This document shows, in pieces, positions 15,781 to 25,578 of a stretch of DNA of 39,738 nucleotides. The stretch lies in the NCBI GenBank assembly GCA_030531305.1, contig JAUNNT010000014.1, positions 1 through 39,738 of the forward strand. The letters run 5' to 3'. How positions within the stretch are numbered: the stretch's first letter is position 1; every line of letters starts with the position of its first letter. Position numbers and translations under genes: made by a program. Source of the DNA: Akkermansia sp. (GTDB lineage: Bacteria > Verrucomicrobiota > Verrucomicrobiia > Verrucomicrobiales > Akkermansiaceae). The notes below the pieces were generated by a model. The model was given only the letters and a program-made list of their open reading frames with translations. It was not told the origin of the DNA and did not search any database.

Positions 15781-18345
15781 ATGATGCACGGAACGGACAG
15801 CAGGGCGGCGGTGCTGGGAACGCTCGCCACGCTTTTCCTCCACGGCGCGCTGTGGGCGCAGGACACCGCGCCCGCGCCCCTGCCGCAGGTGCCGGAGGCG
15901 GATGCCAAGCCGCAGGAGCTGCAGCTGCCCGCCGCTCCCCCGCTCACGGATTTCCCCAAGCGCACCGCCGCCAAGGATGAACCCACTCCCATGCCGCAGC
16001 TCGCGGAAGAGCAGGGCACCATGCCGCTGCCCAACGACGAGCGCCCCGCCGCTCCCACCCTGGCCGAGATTGCGGGCATCAACGCTCTCACCGGGCTTTC
16101 CGCCGCGCCGTCCATCCCCTCCAACCTGGCTATTGAGAGCCGCGGCGCCGACATCCGCTACGACGCCGCCCGCAACACCGTCTCCTACAAGGGCGGCTCC
16201 GCGCCCATCCACATCGTCACCGACACCGGGGCGGACATTTACGCGGGCGGCGCGGCCGCCAACCTGCAGGACAAGGTGGCGGAGCTCAACGGCCCGCTCA
16301 CCCTCTGCCAGGGTGAGATGATGATGCGCGGCACCGGCGGATCCTACCGCTGGGAAAGCGGCACCGCGGAGCTTACCGGCGTGCGCGCCAAGGTCAACGG
16401 CATCCTCGTCCGCGGTTCCCGCGTGGAGTACGGCAAGGACGCCCGCGGGCGCGACCTCGTCACCATCCACGACGCCTACGTCTCCACCGAGGACGTGGAG
16501 GAACCCTCCACCTGGGTGGGCACCGGCACGCTCCGCATCGTGCCGGGGGACTACGCCTCGCTCTCCCGCCTGAGCGTGGCCACGCGCAGCCACGACGTGG
16601 CGGTGCCCGTGCTGGGCTGGTTCTCGTTCTCGCACTCGCTCAACCCCAAGGAGGGCTACATGCCCGCTTTGGGCACGCGCTCCTACTGGGGCTTCTACAC
16701 GTTCAACTCATACGGCGTGCTGCTGGGCAACCGCCGCGTGGAGGGCATCATGCCCACGGCGGACTACCTGGCCACCCTGCATGCGGATGTCCGCACGCGC
16801 CGCGGCTTCGCCGCCGGGCTGGATTTGCAGGACATCGCCATGGCGCACCGCAACGAGGACTTCTCCGGCATCAAGTTCTACTACGCCCCGGACCGTGGCC
16901 ACATGATCAATCCCACGGACATGCCCCGCAGCCGCATCCGCAAGCAGAGATACTACGGAGCCATGCAGGCAGGCTGGGACGGCAAGCCGGAATTCGACCC
17001 CGCAGCCCGCTGGTCCGCCGTCACCAACGTCAACGCCGTCAGCGACCGCTACATGCTGCGCGACTTCTTCACCGGGCAGTGCCAGATCAACGACAAGCCG
17101 GACAACACCGTGCGCGCGGCCCGCACCTCGCGGCTCACGCAGTCCATGCTCTATGCCCGTTTCGCCCCCAACAACTACTACGCCACGGACGAACGCGTGG
17201 AGGGCTCCTTCTACCGCGTGCGCACGCCCCTCTTCGGCTCGCGCATCAACTATGAGACCCGCAACGGCGCCGGCATCATGCGCCAGTACGTCTCACCCAT
17301 CCAGCGCCTGGAGTACGAGGACGCCCTCTCCCGCTACCGCGAGGGCCCGGAGAAGGAATACTACACCCGCCTGCTCAACACGGGCGAGTACGCCCGCGTC
17401 AACACCACCCACGAGTTCACCACGGACTTCAAGGCCCTGCGCTTCCTCAACGTCACCCCCAAGGCGGGATTCGGCTACTCCGGCTACTACGGCGTGGACG
17501 GCATCGGCTCGGACAACCGCTTCATGGGATACCTCGGCTGCGACTTCGACATCCGCCTGCAGCGCCACTTCTCCGGCTTCCATTGGGACAGCATGGGCTA
17601 CAAGGGACTCACGCACGTGCTGCGCCCGTACACCTCGTTCTCGCACATGGCCATCTCCTCGTCCAATGCGCTCGTGCCGCGCATCGACTGCTGGTCCACC
17701 ACCATGGGCGCCAGCACCTCCGCACCCATGCCCATGGACCTGTGCAGCTTCACCGGCATCGACGGCTGGGGCAAGAGCTCCGTCTGGCGCTTCGGCATGC
17801 AGAACACCTTCTCCTCCGTCCAGGACGGCGACCGCAGGAACATCCTGGACTGGCACGCCTTCGTGGACTACAACGCGGACAACCCCAACTCCGTGCGCGA
17901 CTTCTCCAACCTTTACTCGCTGGTGCGCTTCACCCCCGGGGACACGCTGAGCCTCCGCCTGGAGACCCTCACGCCCACCATCCGCAACGGCGAGGACTTC
18001 CACCAGTACAACGCCGCCATCTCCCACATGCCCTGCGCCTGGTTCGAGTACACCTTCGGCGCGCGATACATCGACCACCACCCCATCCAGCAGGACTCAA
18101 ACCAGCTTTACGCGCAGGCCAACCTGCGCATCAACGAGTGCTACACCCTCGCCGGCCGCGCCTACATGGACATCACGGAAGGCCGCAGCCCGCTCCAGCA
18201 GATATCCCTCTTCCGCAACTCCGGCGCCTGGTACATGGGCGTCAACGTCTACATGCGCGACAACGGCGGCAAACGCGAATTCGGCGTCGGCCTCGCCTTC
18301 ACGCTGGAGGAGACCGGCACCTCCTTCCCCGTGCACCTCTACTAA
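15781..18345 (+). CDS. lptD: LptD-like outer-membrane LPS-assembly protein
   Basis: An 854-residue secreted protein. A signal peptide ends near LWAQ (residue about 27), then comes a Pro-rich linker (about 30-110). An OstA/LptA-like N-terminal domain (about 115-225; GADIRYDAARNTVSYKG and similar strands) is followed by a long Tyr/Arg-rich beta-barrel ending in aromatic residues. The segment VAVPVLGWFSFSHSL...GYMPALGTRSYWGF matches the LptD junction that enters the barrel. LptD places lipopolysaccharide in the outer leaflet with LptE. The few cysteines do not form an obvious LptD disulfide set. The ATGATG start at 15781 has no Shine-Dalgarno. Another OstA-type barrel cannot be ruled out. Confidence 0.75.
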   Translation: MMHGTDSRAAVLGTLATLFLHGALWAQDTAPAPLPQVPEADAKPQELQLPAAPPLTDFPKRTAAKDEPTPMPQLAEEQGTMPLPNDERPAAPTLAEIAGINALTGLSAAPSIPSNLAIESRGADIRYDAARNTVSYKGGSAPIHIVTDTGADIYAGGAAANLQDKVAELNGPLTLCQGEMMMRGTGGSYRWESGTAELTGVRAKVNGILVRGSRVEYGKDARGRDLVTIHDAYVSTEDVEEPSTWVGTGTLRIVPGDYASLSRLSVATRSHDVAVPVLGWFSFSHSLNPKEGYMPALGTRSYWGFYTFNSYGVLLGNRRVEGIMPTADYLATLHADVRTRRGFAAGLDLQDIAMAHRNEDFSGIKFYYAPDRGHMINPTDMPRSRIRKQRYYGAMQAGWDGKPEFDPAARWSAVTNVNAVSDRYMLRDFFTGQCQINDKPDNTVRAARTSRLTQSMLYARFAPNNYYATDERVEGSFYRVRTPLFGSRINYETRNGAGIMRQYVSPIQRLEYEDALSRYREGPEKEYYTRLLNTGEYARVNTTHEFTTDFKALRFLNVTPKAGFGYSGYYGVDGIGSDNRFMGYLGCDFDIRLQRHFSGFHWDSMGYKGLTHVLRPYTSFSHMAISSSNALVPRIDCWSTTMGASTSAPMPMDLCSFTGIDGWGKSSVWRFGMQNTFSSVQDGDRRNILDWHAFVDYNADNPNSVRDFSNLYSLVRFTPGDTLSLRLETLTPTIRNGEDFHQYNAAISHMPCAWFEYTFGARYIDHHPIQQDSNQLYAQANLRINECYTLAGRAYMDITEGRSPLQQISLFRNSGAWYMGVNVYMRDNGGKREFGVGLAFTLEETGTSFPVHLY

Positions 18346-18358
18346 CCCCACACCACCC

Positions 18359-19813
18359 ATGGCTACCAGCATCCGCCGCATCGGCATCATCCAGAACGCA
18401 CCCCTCCCCGGGGACTTTTCCAACAACCTCCGCGCCCTCGTCCAAGGCTACCGCGACTGCATCGACCACGGCGCGGAACTCGTCGTCGCACCCGCGGATG
18501 CCCTTTGCGGGCTGGACCCGCAGGATTTGGCGGAGCGCCCGTCCTTCGAGGAACAGACGCTGCGCGCGCTGGACGCCCTTTCCGCGGAGCTGGGCCACGC
18601 CCCGCTCATCCTCGGCGGCTACCGCAGGTTCATTGCGGACGACGAGCTGTGGGACGGCATGCTCGGTGAGGACAGCGACGATGAGGTCGAGGCCCAGGAA
18701 CGCCGCCGCGCCGCGCTGGTGCCCTACCTGCTGGAGCAGGACACCGTCACCGAGCTGGAGGACAGCGTGGTGACGGAAATCGACGGCGTGCGCGTGTTCG
18801 TGCGCCTCGGCGAGCGGGAGCTTCTGCCGGAAGGCGAGGACTTCGATTTGATGGTCCACCTGGCGCTCCAGCCGTGGCACGCCACCGCCGCCGCGGATTT
18901 GTTCGACAACATGCGCTGGGAGGCCACCACCAACGGCACCCCCGTGGTCCTCTGCGCACCCGTCGGCACCGCCGGGGGCGATATCTACGGCGGCGGCTCG
19001 TTCATCGTTTCCCAAGAGGGCAAGCCCCTGCTGCGCCTGCCGTTCTTCGAAACCGCCGCCAAGGTGGCGGATTTGGAGAAGGGCCGCCCCTGCGCCGCCC
19101 TGCCGGAACCGAGCGACCTCCTGCGCCGCGCGCTGGAACGCGGCATCGCGGACAGCGTCCGCAACCACGGGTTCACCGGTGCGTGCGTGCCGCTGGACCA
19201 CCCGAACGGAACCCTGCTTGCCGCCCTCTGCACCGCCGCGCTCGGCGCCTCGCACGTCTGCGGCTTCACCTTTGCCAAAGACGAACACGCCGCCAAGGCC
19301 CTGGGCATCACCGTCCGCCAGCTGGATGCTCCCGCTGACGACAAGATGCCGGATGCCACGCGCGCCCGCCTGCGCGCCGCCATCGCCACCGCCGTCGCGG
19401 AGGAATTGGGCTACATGCTCATCTGCCCGCTCGCGCGGCAGGACATCATGATGGGCAACTTCACCCTCTACGCGGAAACATGCGGCGGGCTGACTCCCCT
19501 CGGCAACCTCTACGAGATGGACCTCCACATGCTCAAGGCCCTCCTGCAGGAGGAACACGCCGGCCTCTTCGGCGCGCTCACCGAGCCCCACCACCCGGAG
19601 ACCGACCGCATCATCCACGAGCTGGCCGACCGCAACATCCCCGCCTCCGAGCTCATCCACAACACCCCGCTCTTCGAGGAAAACGAGGTGCGCCGCGTCC
19701 AGCGCCGCATCATCGCCTCCGCCCTCAAGCGAACCCAGCTCCCCACCATCCTCCACGTGGATTCCCCCGCGGAGCAAATCCACGTCCCCACCACCCACCG
19801 CTTGAACGACTGA
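18359..19813 (+). CDS. NAD-synthase-like protein with all catalytic motifs lost
   Basis: A 484-residue protein with the order of glutamine-dependent NAD synthase: a nitrilase-like half (about 1-245; NGTPVVLCAPVG and GGGSFIVSQEGKPLLRLPFF) and a synthetase half (about 255-475; FTLYAETCGGLTPLGNLYEMDL, and VRRVQRRIIASALKRTQLP). The active residues are gone. PEL of the glutaminase Glu reads PAD, the CEDLW Cys position reads Arg (FVRLGER), the catalytic Lys position is not Lys, and the ATP-binding SGGxDS loop reads LDHPNG near residue 278. The frame is intact, so a non-catalytic role is likely. It starts 13 bases after the lptD-like gene. An intact nadE lies at 31972-33873. Confidence 0.8.
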   Translation: MATSIRRIGIIQNAPLPGDFSNNLRALVQGYRDCIDHGAELVVAPADALCGLDPQDLAERPSFEEQTLRALDALSAELGHAPLILGGYRRFIADDELWDGMLGEDSDDEVEAQERRRAALVPYLLEQDTVTELEDSVVTEIDGVRVFVRLGERELLPEGEDFDLMVHLALQPWHATAAADLFDNMRWEATTNGTPVVLCAPVGTAGGDIYGGGSFIVSQEGKPLLRLPFFETAAKVADLEKGRPCAALPEPSDLLRRALERGIADSVRNHGFTGACVPLDHPNGTLLAALCTAALGASHVCGFTFAKDEHAAKALGITVRQLDAPADDKMPDATRARLRAAIATAVAEELGYMLICPLARQDIMMGNFTLYAETCGGLTPLGNLYEMDLHMLKALLQEEHAGLFGALTEPHHPETDRIIHELADRNIPASELIHNTPLFEENEVRRVQRRIIASALKRTQLPTILHVDSPAEQIHVPTTHRLND

Positions 19814-19852
19814 CCAGGCGTGTCTTCTGCGGGCCGTTTTCATCCTTTCTGC

Positions 19853-19881
19853 TTGAAACCGAGCGGGGAATGTGGTAGTGT
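19853..19881 (+). promoter_or_regulatory. Promoter of the GH20 hexosaminidase gene
   Basis: TTGAAA (19853-19858), 17 bases, TAGTGT (19876-19881). The start codon at 19891 follows after 9 bases, giving a leader of about 3 bases. Confidence 0.65.
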
Positions 19882-19890
19882 TGCCACAAC

Positions 19891-22137
19891 ATGAAGACGT
19901 CTTTGTTACTCATGATGACGGCGCTGACAGCAGGCACACTCGCGGCGGGAACGCTTAAGGAGGACGCGGATTCCCTGAAGGTTCCCGAGGTCTTGCAGCA
20001 CGGCGTGAAGAAGCTGGCCATGCCCAAAGTGCAGGGTGCCGAGGTGTCCATCCTCGGTGCGGACTACGAGCAGGTCATCGACCGCAAGGGCAACGTGGCC
20101 GAGGTGCTGGAGGACACGCCCGTGCGCGTGAGCTTCCAGCTCACCCGCGGGGATGAGAAGGCCGTGAGCAAGGACTACGTGGTGGTCGTTCGCGGCAAGG
20201 ACGGCGCCCCCGCCCAGGCCAACCCCAAGCCCAAGGTCATCCCGGATATCATGCAGTGGCGCGGCGCCACGGGCACGCGCACCGTCAGCCCGAGCCTCCA
20301 CATCGGCAAGGGCGTGAAGGGGCTGGATGCACAGGCTCTCCTCCATGATTTTGCCGCGGTGACGGGCGGGGAATGGAAGCTTGACCCGCAGGACCGCGCC
20401 AGCGGCGTCCGCCTGCGCCTGCACAAGATGCCGGAGCTGGGCGACGAGGGATACCGCATGAGCATCGGCGAGAAGGGCGTGAACATTGACGCCAACACGG
20501 CCAAGGGCCTGTACTGGGGCACGCGCACGCTGCTGCAGATGCTGCGCCAGGGCCCGCAGCTGCCCTGCGGCACGGCGGTGGACATTCCCCGCTACAAGCT
20601 GCGCGGCTTCATCCTGGATGTGGGTCGCCTGCCCGTGCCCTACCAGTACCTCAAGGATGTGGTGGACACCATGGCCTGGTACAAGCTCAATGATTTCCAC
20701 ATTCACCTCAACGACAACTTCATCTTCCTGGAGGACTACGCCAAGGCCCAGAAGGACGGCTTCAAGGAGGCCTACACCGGCTTCCGCATGGAGTCCGACA
20801 TCAAGGGCCCGGACGGCGTGCCGCTCACCTCGCCGGATGTCTCCTACACCAAGAAGCAGTTCCGCGAGCTCATCGACTACGCCAAGGCGCGCGGCGTGAA
20901 CATCGTGCCGGAGTTCGACGCCCCCGCGCACGCCCTTTCCTTCACCCGCGTGCGCCCGGACCTGCGCCTCATGAACAACAACCCCCGCAGCGCGGAGGAG
21001 CTGGATGCCGCCAAGCCGGAATCCGCCCAGTTCATCGGCGAGGTGTGGGACGAGTACCTGCTGAAGAACGAGAAGCTGGGCCGCCCGGTGTTCGACGGCT
21101 GCGTGGTGCACATCGGCGCGGACGAGTTCAAGGGCGACAGCGAGGACTACCGCAAGTTCACGGATGCCGTGCTCAAGCACATTCAGGAGCGCGGCTACAC
21201 CCCGCGCCTCTGGGGCAGCCTCTCCATCAAGAAGGGCAAGACCCCCGTGCGCGCCAAGGGCGTGCAGATCAACCTCTGGAACCGCCAGTGGTACCAGCCG
21301 GAGGAGGCCATCGCCGCAGGGTTCGACATCATCAACTCCATGGATGTCCACCTCTACATCGTCCCCTTTGCGAACTACTACCGCATGGACCGCAACCACC
21401 CGTGGATGTACGACCACTTTGTGCCGCACAACCTCAGCGGCGTGAATGTGCCCGCCGGCCACCCGCAGCTGCTCGGTGCCGCCTTCGCCGTGTGGAACGA
21501 CATGATTGACCTCAAGTACCGCGGCTACGGCAGCGTGGATATCTGGAACACCATCTACGATTCCGCCAACGTGATGAGCCAGAAGTTCTGGGGCAAGGAG
21601 GACGCACCCCGCTCCTACCAGGACCATGTGGCGCTCGTTAAGCAGATTGGCGGCGCACCCGGCTGCAACCCGCTCCACGCCACGGACAAGCCCGTGACCT
21701 GCGAGGACGCGGATGCCGCCGCCTGCCTTAAGAAGCTCGGCACCCCCGCCGTCGGCCCCAACTACCATGTCACCATGGAGGTGCAGCTGGACCAGGCCGC
21801 GCCCGGTCAGGAGCAGGTGCTGCTGGAAGGCCCCACCGGCAAGCTCTTCGCCGCCATGAAGGATGGAACGGTCGGCTTCCGCCGCGACGACTCCGTGGAG
21901 TTCTCCTTCGGCTACACCCTGCCTGCGGGGCAGAAGGTGCAGCTGGAACTCGTCGGCAAGCCGGAATCCACCCAGCTCCTCGTCAACGGCCAGCCTGCCG
22001 GAAAGCCCGTGGTTACGCGCACTCATGACGAGAAGGCGGAGTCCATCTCCACCTTCATCCTGCCCACCGAGAAGCTCGGTAGCTTCCAGGGCAGCATCTC
22101 CAAGCTCAAGGTGGAGCGCTCCGCCCCGCAGAAGTGA
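19891..22137 (+). CDS. Secreted beta-N-acetylhexosaminidase, GH20
   Basis: A 748-residue exported glycoside hydrolase releasing terminal GlcNAc/GalNAc from glycans such as mucin. A signal peptide ends near residue 19. A GH20b-type alpha/beta domain (about 130-230) precedes the catalytic barrel (about 235-590), with RGFILDVGR, YKLNDFHIHLND and EFDAPAHALSF. The catalytic pair is D411-E412 in HIGADEF. A C-terminal beta-sandwich of LamG type (about 625-748) may bind carbohydrate. No lipobox is seen, so it is probably periplasmic or secreted. It fits the sialic-acid operon: host-glycan GlcNAc and Neu5Ac both feed amino-sugar breakdown. The stop overlaps the next start by one base. Confidence 0.94.
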   Translation: MKTSLLLMMTALTAGTLAAGTLKEDADSLKVPEVLQHGVKKLAMPKVQGAEVSILGADYEQVIDRKGNVAEVLEDTPVRVSFQLTRGDEKAVSKDYVVVVRGKDGAPAQANPKPKVIPDIMQWRGATGTRTVSPSLHIGKGVKGLDAQALLHDFAAVTGGEWKLDPQDRASGVRLRLHKMPELGDEGYRMSIGEKGVNIDANTAKGLYWGTRTLLQMLRQGPQLPCGTAVDIPRYKLRGFILDVGRLPVPYQYLKDVVDTMAWYKLNDFHIHLNDNFIFLEDYAKAQKDGFKEAYTGFRMESDIKGPDGVPLTSPDVSYTKKQFRELIDYAKARGVNIVPEFDAPAHALSFTRVRPDLRLMNNNPRSAEELDAAKPESAQFIGEVWDEYLLKNEKLGRPVFDGCVVHIGADEFKGDSEDYRKFTDAVLKHIQERGYTPRLWGSLSIKKGKTPVRAKGVQINLWNRQWYQPEEAIAAGFDIINSMDVHLYIVPFANYYRMDRNHPWMYDHFVPHNLSGVNVPAGHPQLLGAAFAVWNDMIDLKYRGYGSVDIWNTIYDSANVMSQKFWGKEDAPRSYQDHVALVKQIGGAPGCNPLHATDKPVTCEDADAAACLKKLGTPAVGPNYHVTMEVQLDQAAPGQEQVLLEGPTGKLFAAMKDGTVGFRRDDSVEFSFGYTLPAGQKVQLELVGKPESTQLLVNGQPAGKPVVTRTHDEKAESISTFILPTEKLGSFQGSISKLKVERSAPQK

Positions 22138-22715
22138 TGACGGACGACGCCAACAGCTCTCTCCCACCCGTCCCCGGAGACGGGCGGGGGGCCTTGCCCC
22201 TGCGGGGTGAGGCTCCGCTGTACATCGGCGTGCTGCTCCTGTGTCTCGGTTTGGGGCTGCTCTGTCTGCCCCACACGTATCTGCACGACACCGTCCATGC
22301 CGCCACCCCCGTGGGCGCGGTGATGATGGCGGCGTTTTTCTTCGGCGTTCCGCTGGTGACGTCGCTGGCTTATCTCTATTTCCTGCCGGGGCGCTCCACC
22401 GCGTTGCTGTTGTGCATCGGCGTGCTGGTTGTCGCCAGCTACGCCCTGGGCTTTCTCATCTACCCGTGCGAAGCGAACGGACTGCTGGATTTGGGCGGGG
22501 ATGCCTACGCCGGGATGCTTTTCCTCCCATTCATCCACCAGCTGTTCTTCGCCGTTCCCGCGCTGGTGCTCACCCTGGTTCTCACCTGCAGGCTTTCCCC
22601 CGCACGCATGCCCGCAGTCAACGCCTTCGCCGCCCGCGCCATCCGCGCCACCGGCATTCTTTTCATCGTCTCCCTGGCCGTCTCCGCCCTGTGCACGTGG
22701 GTGTGCGCGGCGTAG
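22137..22715 (+). CDS. Small integral membrane protein of unknown function
   Basis: A 192-residue protein with about five hydrophobic helices (near residues 28-48, 60-82, 88-108, 125-150 and 165-190), so it is an inner-membrane protein with short loops. No family was recognised. It overlaps the GH20 stop codon by one base (TGATG), implying coupled translation with the hexosaminidase, although nothing else ties its function to it. A GTG three bases upstream is an alternative start. It converges on the OppD-type gene, with a heptamer repeat in the 31-base gap. Confidence 0.7.
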   Translation: MTDDANSSLPPVPGDGRGALPLRGEAPLYIGVLLLCLGLGLLCLPHTYLHDTVHAATPVGAVMMAAFFFGVPLVTSLAYLYFLPGRSTALLLCIGVLVVASYALGFLIYPCEANGLLDLGGDAYAGMLFLPFIHQLFFAVPALVLTLVLTCRLSPARMPAVNAFAARAIRATGILFIVSLAVSALCTWVCAA

Positions 22716-22720
22716 TCCCA

Positions 22721-22751
22721 AATTGTCAATCGTCAATTGTAGATTGTCAAT
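22721..22751. repeat. Heptanucleotide tandem repeat (AATTGTC type)
   Basis: Period-7 units AATTGTC, AATCGTC, AATTGTA, GATTGTC run between two convergent genes and supply the stop codon of the OppD-type gene (22747-22749). The same motif set recurs at 25279-25311. Confidence 0.8.
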
Positions 22752-23733
22752 TCATGCGGCATCCCGGGCAATTCCTGACCCAATGTCCTGGTTCGGCCTC
22801 CACCAGTTCCGGCACGCGGTCGGTGAGGCAGAGTTCGGGGTGGCCGATGGTGTTGCGGGGCTTGAAGGCGCAGCCGCGGATGGGTTCCCGCAAGGTGGGC
22901 GGCAGGCCGGGGATGGTCTGCAGGGGCTCGCCCTTGGCCTTGGCGGCGGGGATGGATGCCATCAGGGCGCGCGTGTAGGCGTGCAGCGGGTGCGCCAGCA
23001 GTTCCTCCGCGGGTGCGGATTCCACAATGCTTCCCGCATACATCACCTGGATGCGGTGCGCGTACTGCTTCACCACGCCCAAATCATGGGTGATGAGGAT
23101 GACCGCCGTGCCCAGCTCGCGCTGCCGCTCCGCCAGTAGGTCCAGCACCTGCTTCTGCACGGTGACGTCCAGCGCGGTGGTCGGTTCGTCCGCTATCAGG
23201 ATTTCCGGGCGCGTGATGAGCGCCATGGCAATCATCACGCGCTGGCGCATGCCGCCGGAGAACTCGTGCGGGTAGCAGCGCGCGCGCTTGTCCGGCTCCG
23301 GGATACCCGTGCGGGCAAGCTCCTCCACCGCCGCGCGCCGAGCCTCCTTCCACGTCATCCCGTGGTGCAGCACCAGCGGTTCCGCCACCTGGTCGCCCAC
23401 GGTCATGCAGGGGTTGAGGCTGGTCATGGGGTCTTGGAAGATCATGGAGATGCGCCGGCCGCGCAGCTTGGCCATCTCCTTTTCCGTGATGTGCAGCAAA
23501 TCCATGCCCGCAAACATGGCGCGCGACTCCGCCCCGATGACGGCGGGAGGGCAGGGCAGCAGACCCATGAGCGCGGAGCAGGTCACCGACTTCCCGCTGC
23601 CGGATTCACCCACGATGCCCAGCGTCTCCCCAGCGTTCAGGTGGAACGACACGTCGTTCACCGCGTAGTTGATGCCGGCGCGGGTGTGGAACTCCACGGA
23701 AAGGTTGCTGACGTTGAGAATGGGTTCAGGCAT
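22747..23733 (-). CDS. Oligopeptide/dipeptide ABC transporter ATPase (OppD/DppD type)
   Basis: A 328-residue cytosolic ATPase of a peptide/nickel-type importer. Walker A is GESGSGKS (about 41-48), the Q loop lies in [11 protein letters not shown], the ABC signature is FSGGMRQR, Walker B is [12 protein letters not shown], and the switch is THD. The C-terminal oligopeptide-transporter extension has the family's Pro-rich and Cys-containing segment (RGCAFKPRN...CLTD). No permease, binding protein or second ATPase gene is adjacent, so it must pair with subunits encoded elsewhere. It lies 3 bases after rpoN and is probably cotranscribed with it. Confidence 0.93.
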   Translation of the reverse strand: MPEPILNVSNLSVEFHTRAGINYAVNDVSFHLNAGETLGIVGESGSGKSVTCSALMGLLPCPPAVIGAESRAMFAGMDLLHITEKEMAKLRGRRISMIFQDPMTSLNPCMTVGDQVAEPLVLHHGMTWKEARRAAVEELARTGIPEPDKRARCYPHEFSGGMRQRVMIAMALITRPEILIADEPTTALDVTVQKQVLDLLAERQRELGTAVILITHDLGVVKQYAHRIQVMYAGSIVESAPAEELLAHPLHAYTRALMASIPAAKAKGEPLQTIPGLPPTLREPIRGCAFKPRNTIGHPELCLTDRVPELVEAEPGHWVRNCPGCRMN

Positions 23734-23736
23734 GGT

Positions 23737-25050
23737 TCACTTGCGGCGGCGAAGGTTGGTGGGCAGGATTTTCAGCTTCTCGCGATACTTGGCGATGGTT
23801 CGGCGCGCCACCGTGATGCCGCGCTCCGCCAACGCGGCCTCCAGCGCGGCGTCCGACAGCGGGTGCGCGGGGTCTTCCTCCTGCACCAGGCGCAGAATCT
23901 GCTGCTGCACGGCATCCGCGGAGACGGCGGCGTCCTCCCCGGAGGGCAGGGCGGCGGCGAAGAAGCTGCGCAGCGCGTACACGCCGTGGCTGCAGCGGAG
24001 GTATTTGCCGCTCACCGCGCGCGACACGGTGGAGACGGCCAGGCTTGTGTCCGCAGCCACGTCCTCCATGCGCATGGGACGCAGCTCCGCGCGGCCCTTG
24101 CGGAAAAAGTCCTGCTGGCGCGCCACCACGGCCTGTGCCACGGCTAGGATGGTGGCCTGGCGCTCCGCCACGGCGCGGATGACCTCGCGCCCCTCCTTGA
24201 AGCAGCGGGAAAGGTACTGGCGCACCTCCGGCTTGTCCGCCTGTTCCGCCATCATCTCGCGGTATTCCGCGGAAAGCTCCAGCTGCGGGATGTTCTCGCC
24301 CGTGAGCCGCGCAACATAGCGGCCGCTTTCGTCCGCGGACACCACAATGTCCGGCTCGATGATGTTGCGTTCGGTCTGCGCGAACCCGCTGCCGGGGTCG
24401 GGGTTCAGGCGCGAGATGCGGTAGGCCGCCGCCTGCACGTCGTCCTCCGTCACGCCGAGAGAACGTGCCGCATCCGCATAGCGGTGCCGCACCAGCGCGT
24501 CCCATTGCTCCTGTAGCACGCGGACGGGCAGGGCGTCGTCCTTCTCGCCCGCGCGGCGGAGCTGGATAAGCAGGCTCTCCCGCAAATCCACCGCCCCCAC
24601 GCCCGCGGGGTCCAGTTCCTGCACCGCCTGCAGCGCTTCCCGCAACACGGTGTCGGGAATGCCCTCGCGTGCCGCAATCTCCGCCGGAGGCTCGTCGAAC
24701 ATGCCGTGCGTGTCCAGATACTGCACCAGCGTGAGTGCCGCAGCCTCCACGGGTTCGGGCAGGCCGCTCTGCCGCAGCTCCTCCTCCAGGTGGGAAACCA
24801 GCGTCTCCTCCGCCTCCAGGGCGTCCATGAACTCGCTGTGCCGCCGTGTGGCGTCGTGGTCCACCGCGCCTGCGGATTCATCCTCCGGGGCTTCTTTGGG
24901 GGCAACCTCCTCCAGCGCGGGATTGGCGGTCATCGCCTGCGTCACCATCTGGCGCAGCTCCATGTTGGTGGCCTGTAGCGCGCGCATGAAGAACTGCATG
25001 GAGGCCGTTGCCACCATGTCCTGTCCCATTCCCTGCCGCATCTCTCCCAT
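23737..25050 (-). CDS. rpoN: RNA polymerase sigma-54 factor
   Basis: A 437-residue alternative sigma factor that needs AAA+ enhancer-binding activators. Region I at the N terminus has the activator-contact pattern (MQFFMRALQATNMELRQMVTQAMTANPALEE, residues about 20-50, described rather than exact). An acidic region II follows (about 55-80), then the core-binding domain, the HTH (STVSRAVSGKYLRC) and the RpoN box ARRTIAKYREKLKIL at the C terminus. The start at 25050 is chosen because the promoter (25059-25087) puts the transcription start about 2 bases before it; a GTG at 25056 would lie upstream. No clear -24/-12 promoter was found in the window. Confidence 0.95.
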   Translation of the reverse strand: MGEMRQGMGQDMVATASMQFFMRALQATNMELRQMVTQAMTANPALEEVAPKEAPEDESAGAVDHDATRRHSEFMDALEAEETLVSHLEEELRQSGLPEPVEAAALTLVQYLDTHGMFDEPPAEIAAREGIPDTVLREALQAVQELDPAGVGAVDLRESLLIQLRRAGEKDDALPVRVLQEQWDALVRHRYADAARSLGVTEDDVQAAAYRISRLNPDPGSGFAQTERNIIEPDIVVSADESGRYVARLTGENIPQLELSAEYREMMAEQADKPEVRQYLSRCFKEGREVIRAVAERQATILAVAQAVVARQQDFFRKGRAELRPMRMEDVAADTSLAVSTVSRAVSGKYLRCSHGVYALRSFFAAALPSGEDAAVSADAVQQQILRLVQEEDPAHPLSDAALEAALAERGITVARRTIAKYREKLKILPTNLRRRK

Positions 25051-25058
25051 GCGCACCT

Positions 25059-25087
25059 ACCTTACCAAAATCCCGGTCTTCTTTCAA
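25059..25087 (-). promoter_or_regulatory. rpoN promoter
   Basis: On the minus strand TTGAAA (25082-25087), 17 bases, TAAGGT (25059-25064), with the ATG 8 bases beyond the -10. Confidence 0.6.
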
Positions 25088-25150
25088 GCTCGGAGTCCCC
25101 CGCTTCCGCGCCGCCTGCGGCGCGGTAAGGCGGATTGGACAAACCGCGAA

Positions 25151-25240
25151 GCGTGTTTGCCCCGAAGGGGTGAGGTGCCGTGAGGCGGCACCGAATCAAC
25201 GCCCGCCTACTAATCACACCTGTTCACGCCAATCTTCCCC
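25151..25240 (+). repeat. Intergenic repeat: head module copy 2 plus tail module
   Basis: 25151-25199 repeats window bases 1-51. It runs directly into a tail module (from about 25197) beginning AACGCCCGCCTACTAA, which is the tail of the R1 and R3 elements at 6143 and 28874. This shows that heads and tails recombine. Further hairpins (GCGCCGC...GCGGCGC near 25110-25126) lie just upstream. The whole rpoN to 25579 gap (about 520 bases) holds these repeats, a heptamer repeat at 25279 and an ATGTAT-TAC-ATACAT palindrome at 25333-25347, but no convincing gene. Confidence 0.75.
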
Positions 25241-25278
25241 CCCCTGCAACCGCGCCGAATGGCGCGGCTAACTTACAA

Positions 25279-25311
25279 AATTGTAAATCGTCAATTGTCA
25301 ATTGTAAATCC
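25279..25311. repeat. Heptanucleotide tandem repeat (AATTGTC type, second locus)
   Basis: Period-7 units AATTGTA, AATCGTC, AATTGTC, AATTGTA and a partial fifth. These are the same unit family as 22721-22751 in a different order. Confidence 0.8.
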
Positions 25312-25578
25312 CTCGGCTTGGGTTGCCGCCAAATGTATTACATACATCCTTTATGAAAACGCTGCAACGCCAATGCCATGCGGCGCGGATACCGTGTCAA
25401 AGTCGATTCTTGTAGTATACGGTGCTTGCATGGCATGACATTTTCACAAGCCGTTGAGCCGGAGATGGTGTCGGGCGTCATTTCAAGGCCGTGGGGGAAC
25501 GCTGCGGGCGAAAAATGAGGATGGAAAAGGTTAAACGCCTCTGTTTCCCACTGCCCCACCACTCCACTACCCTTATCC

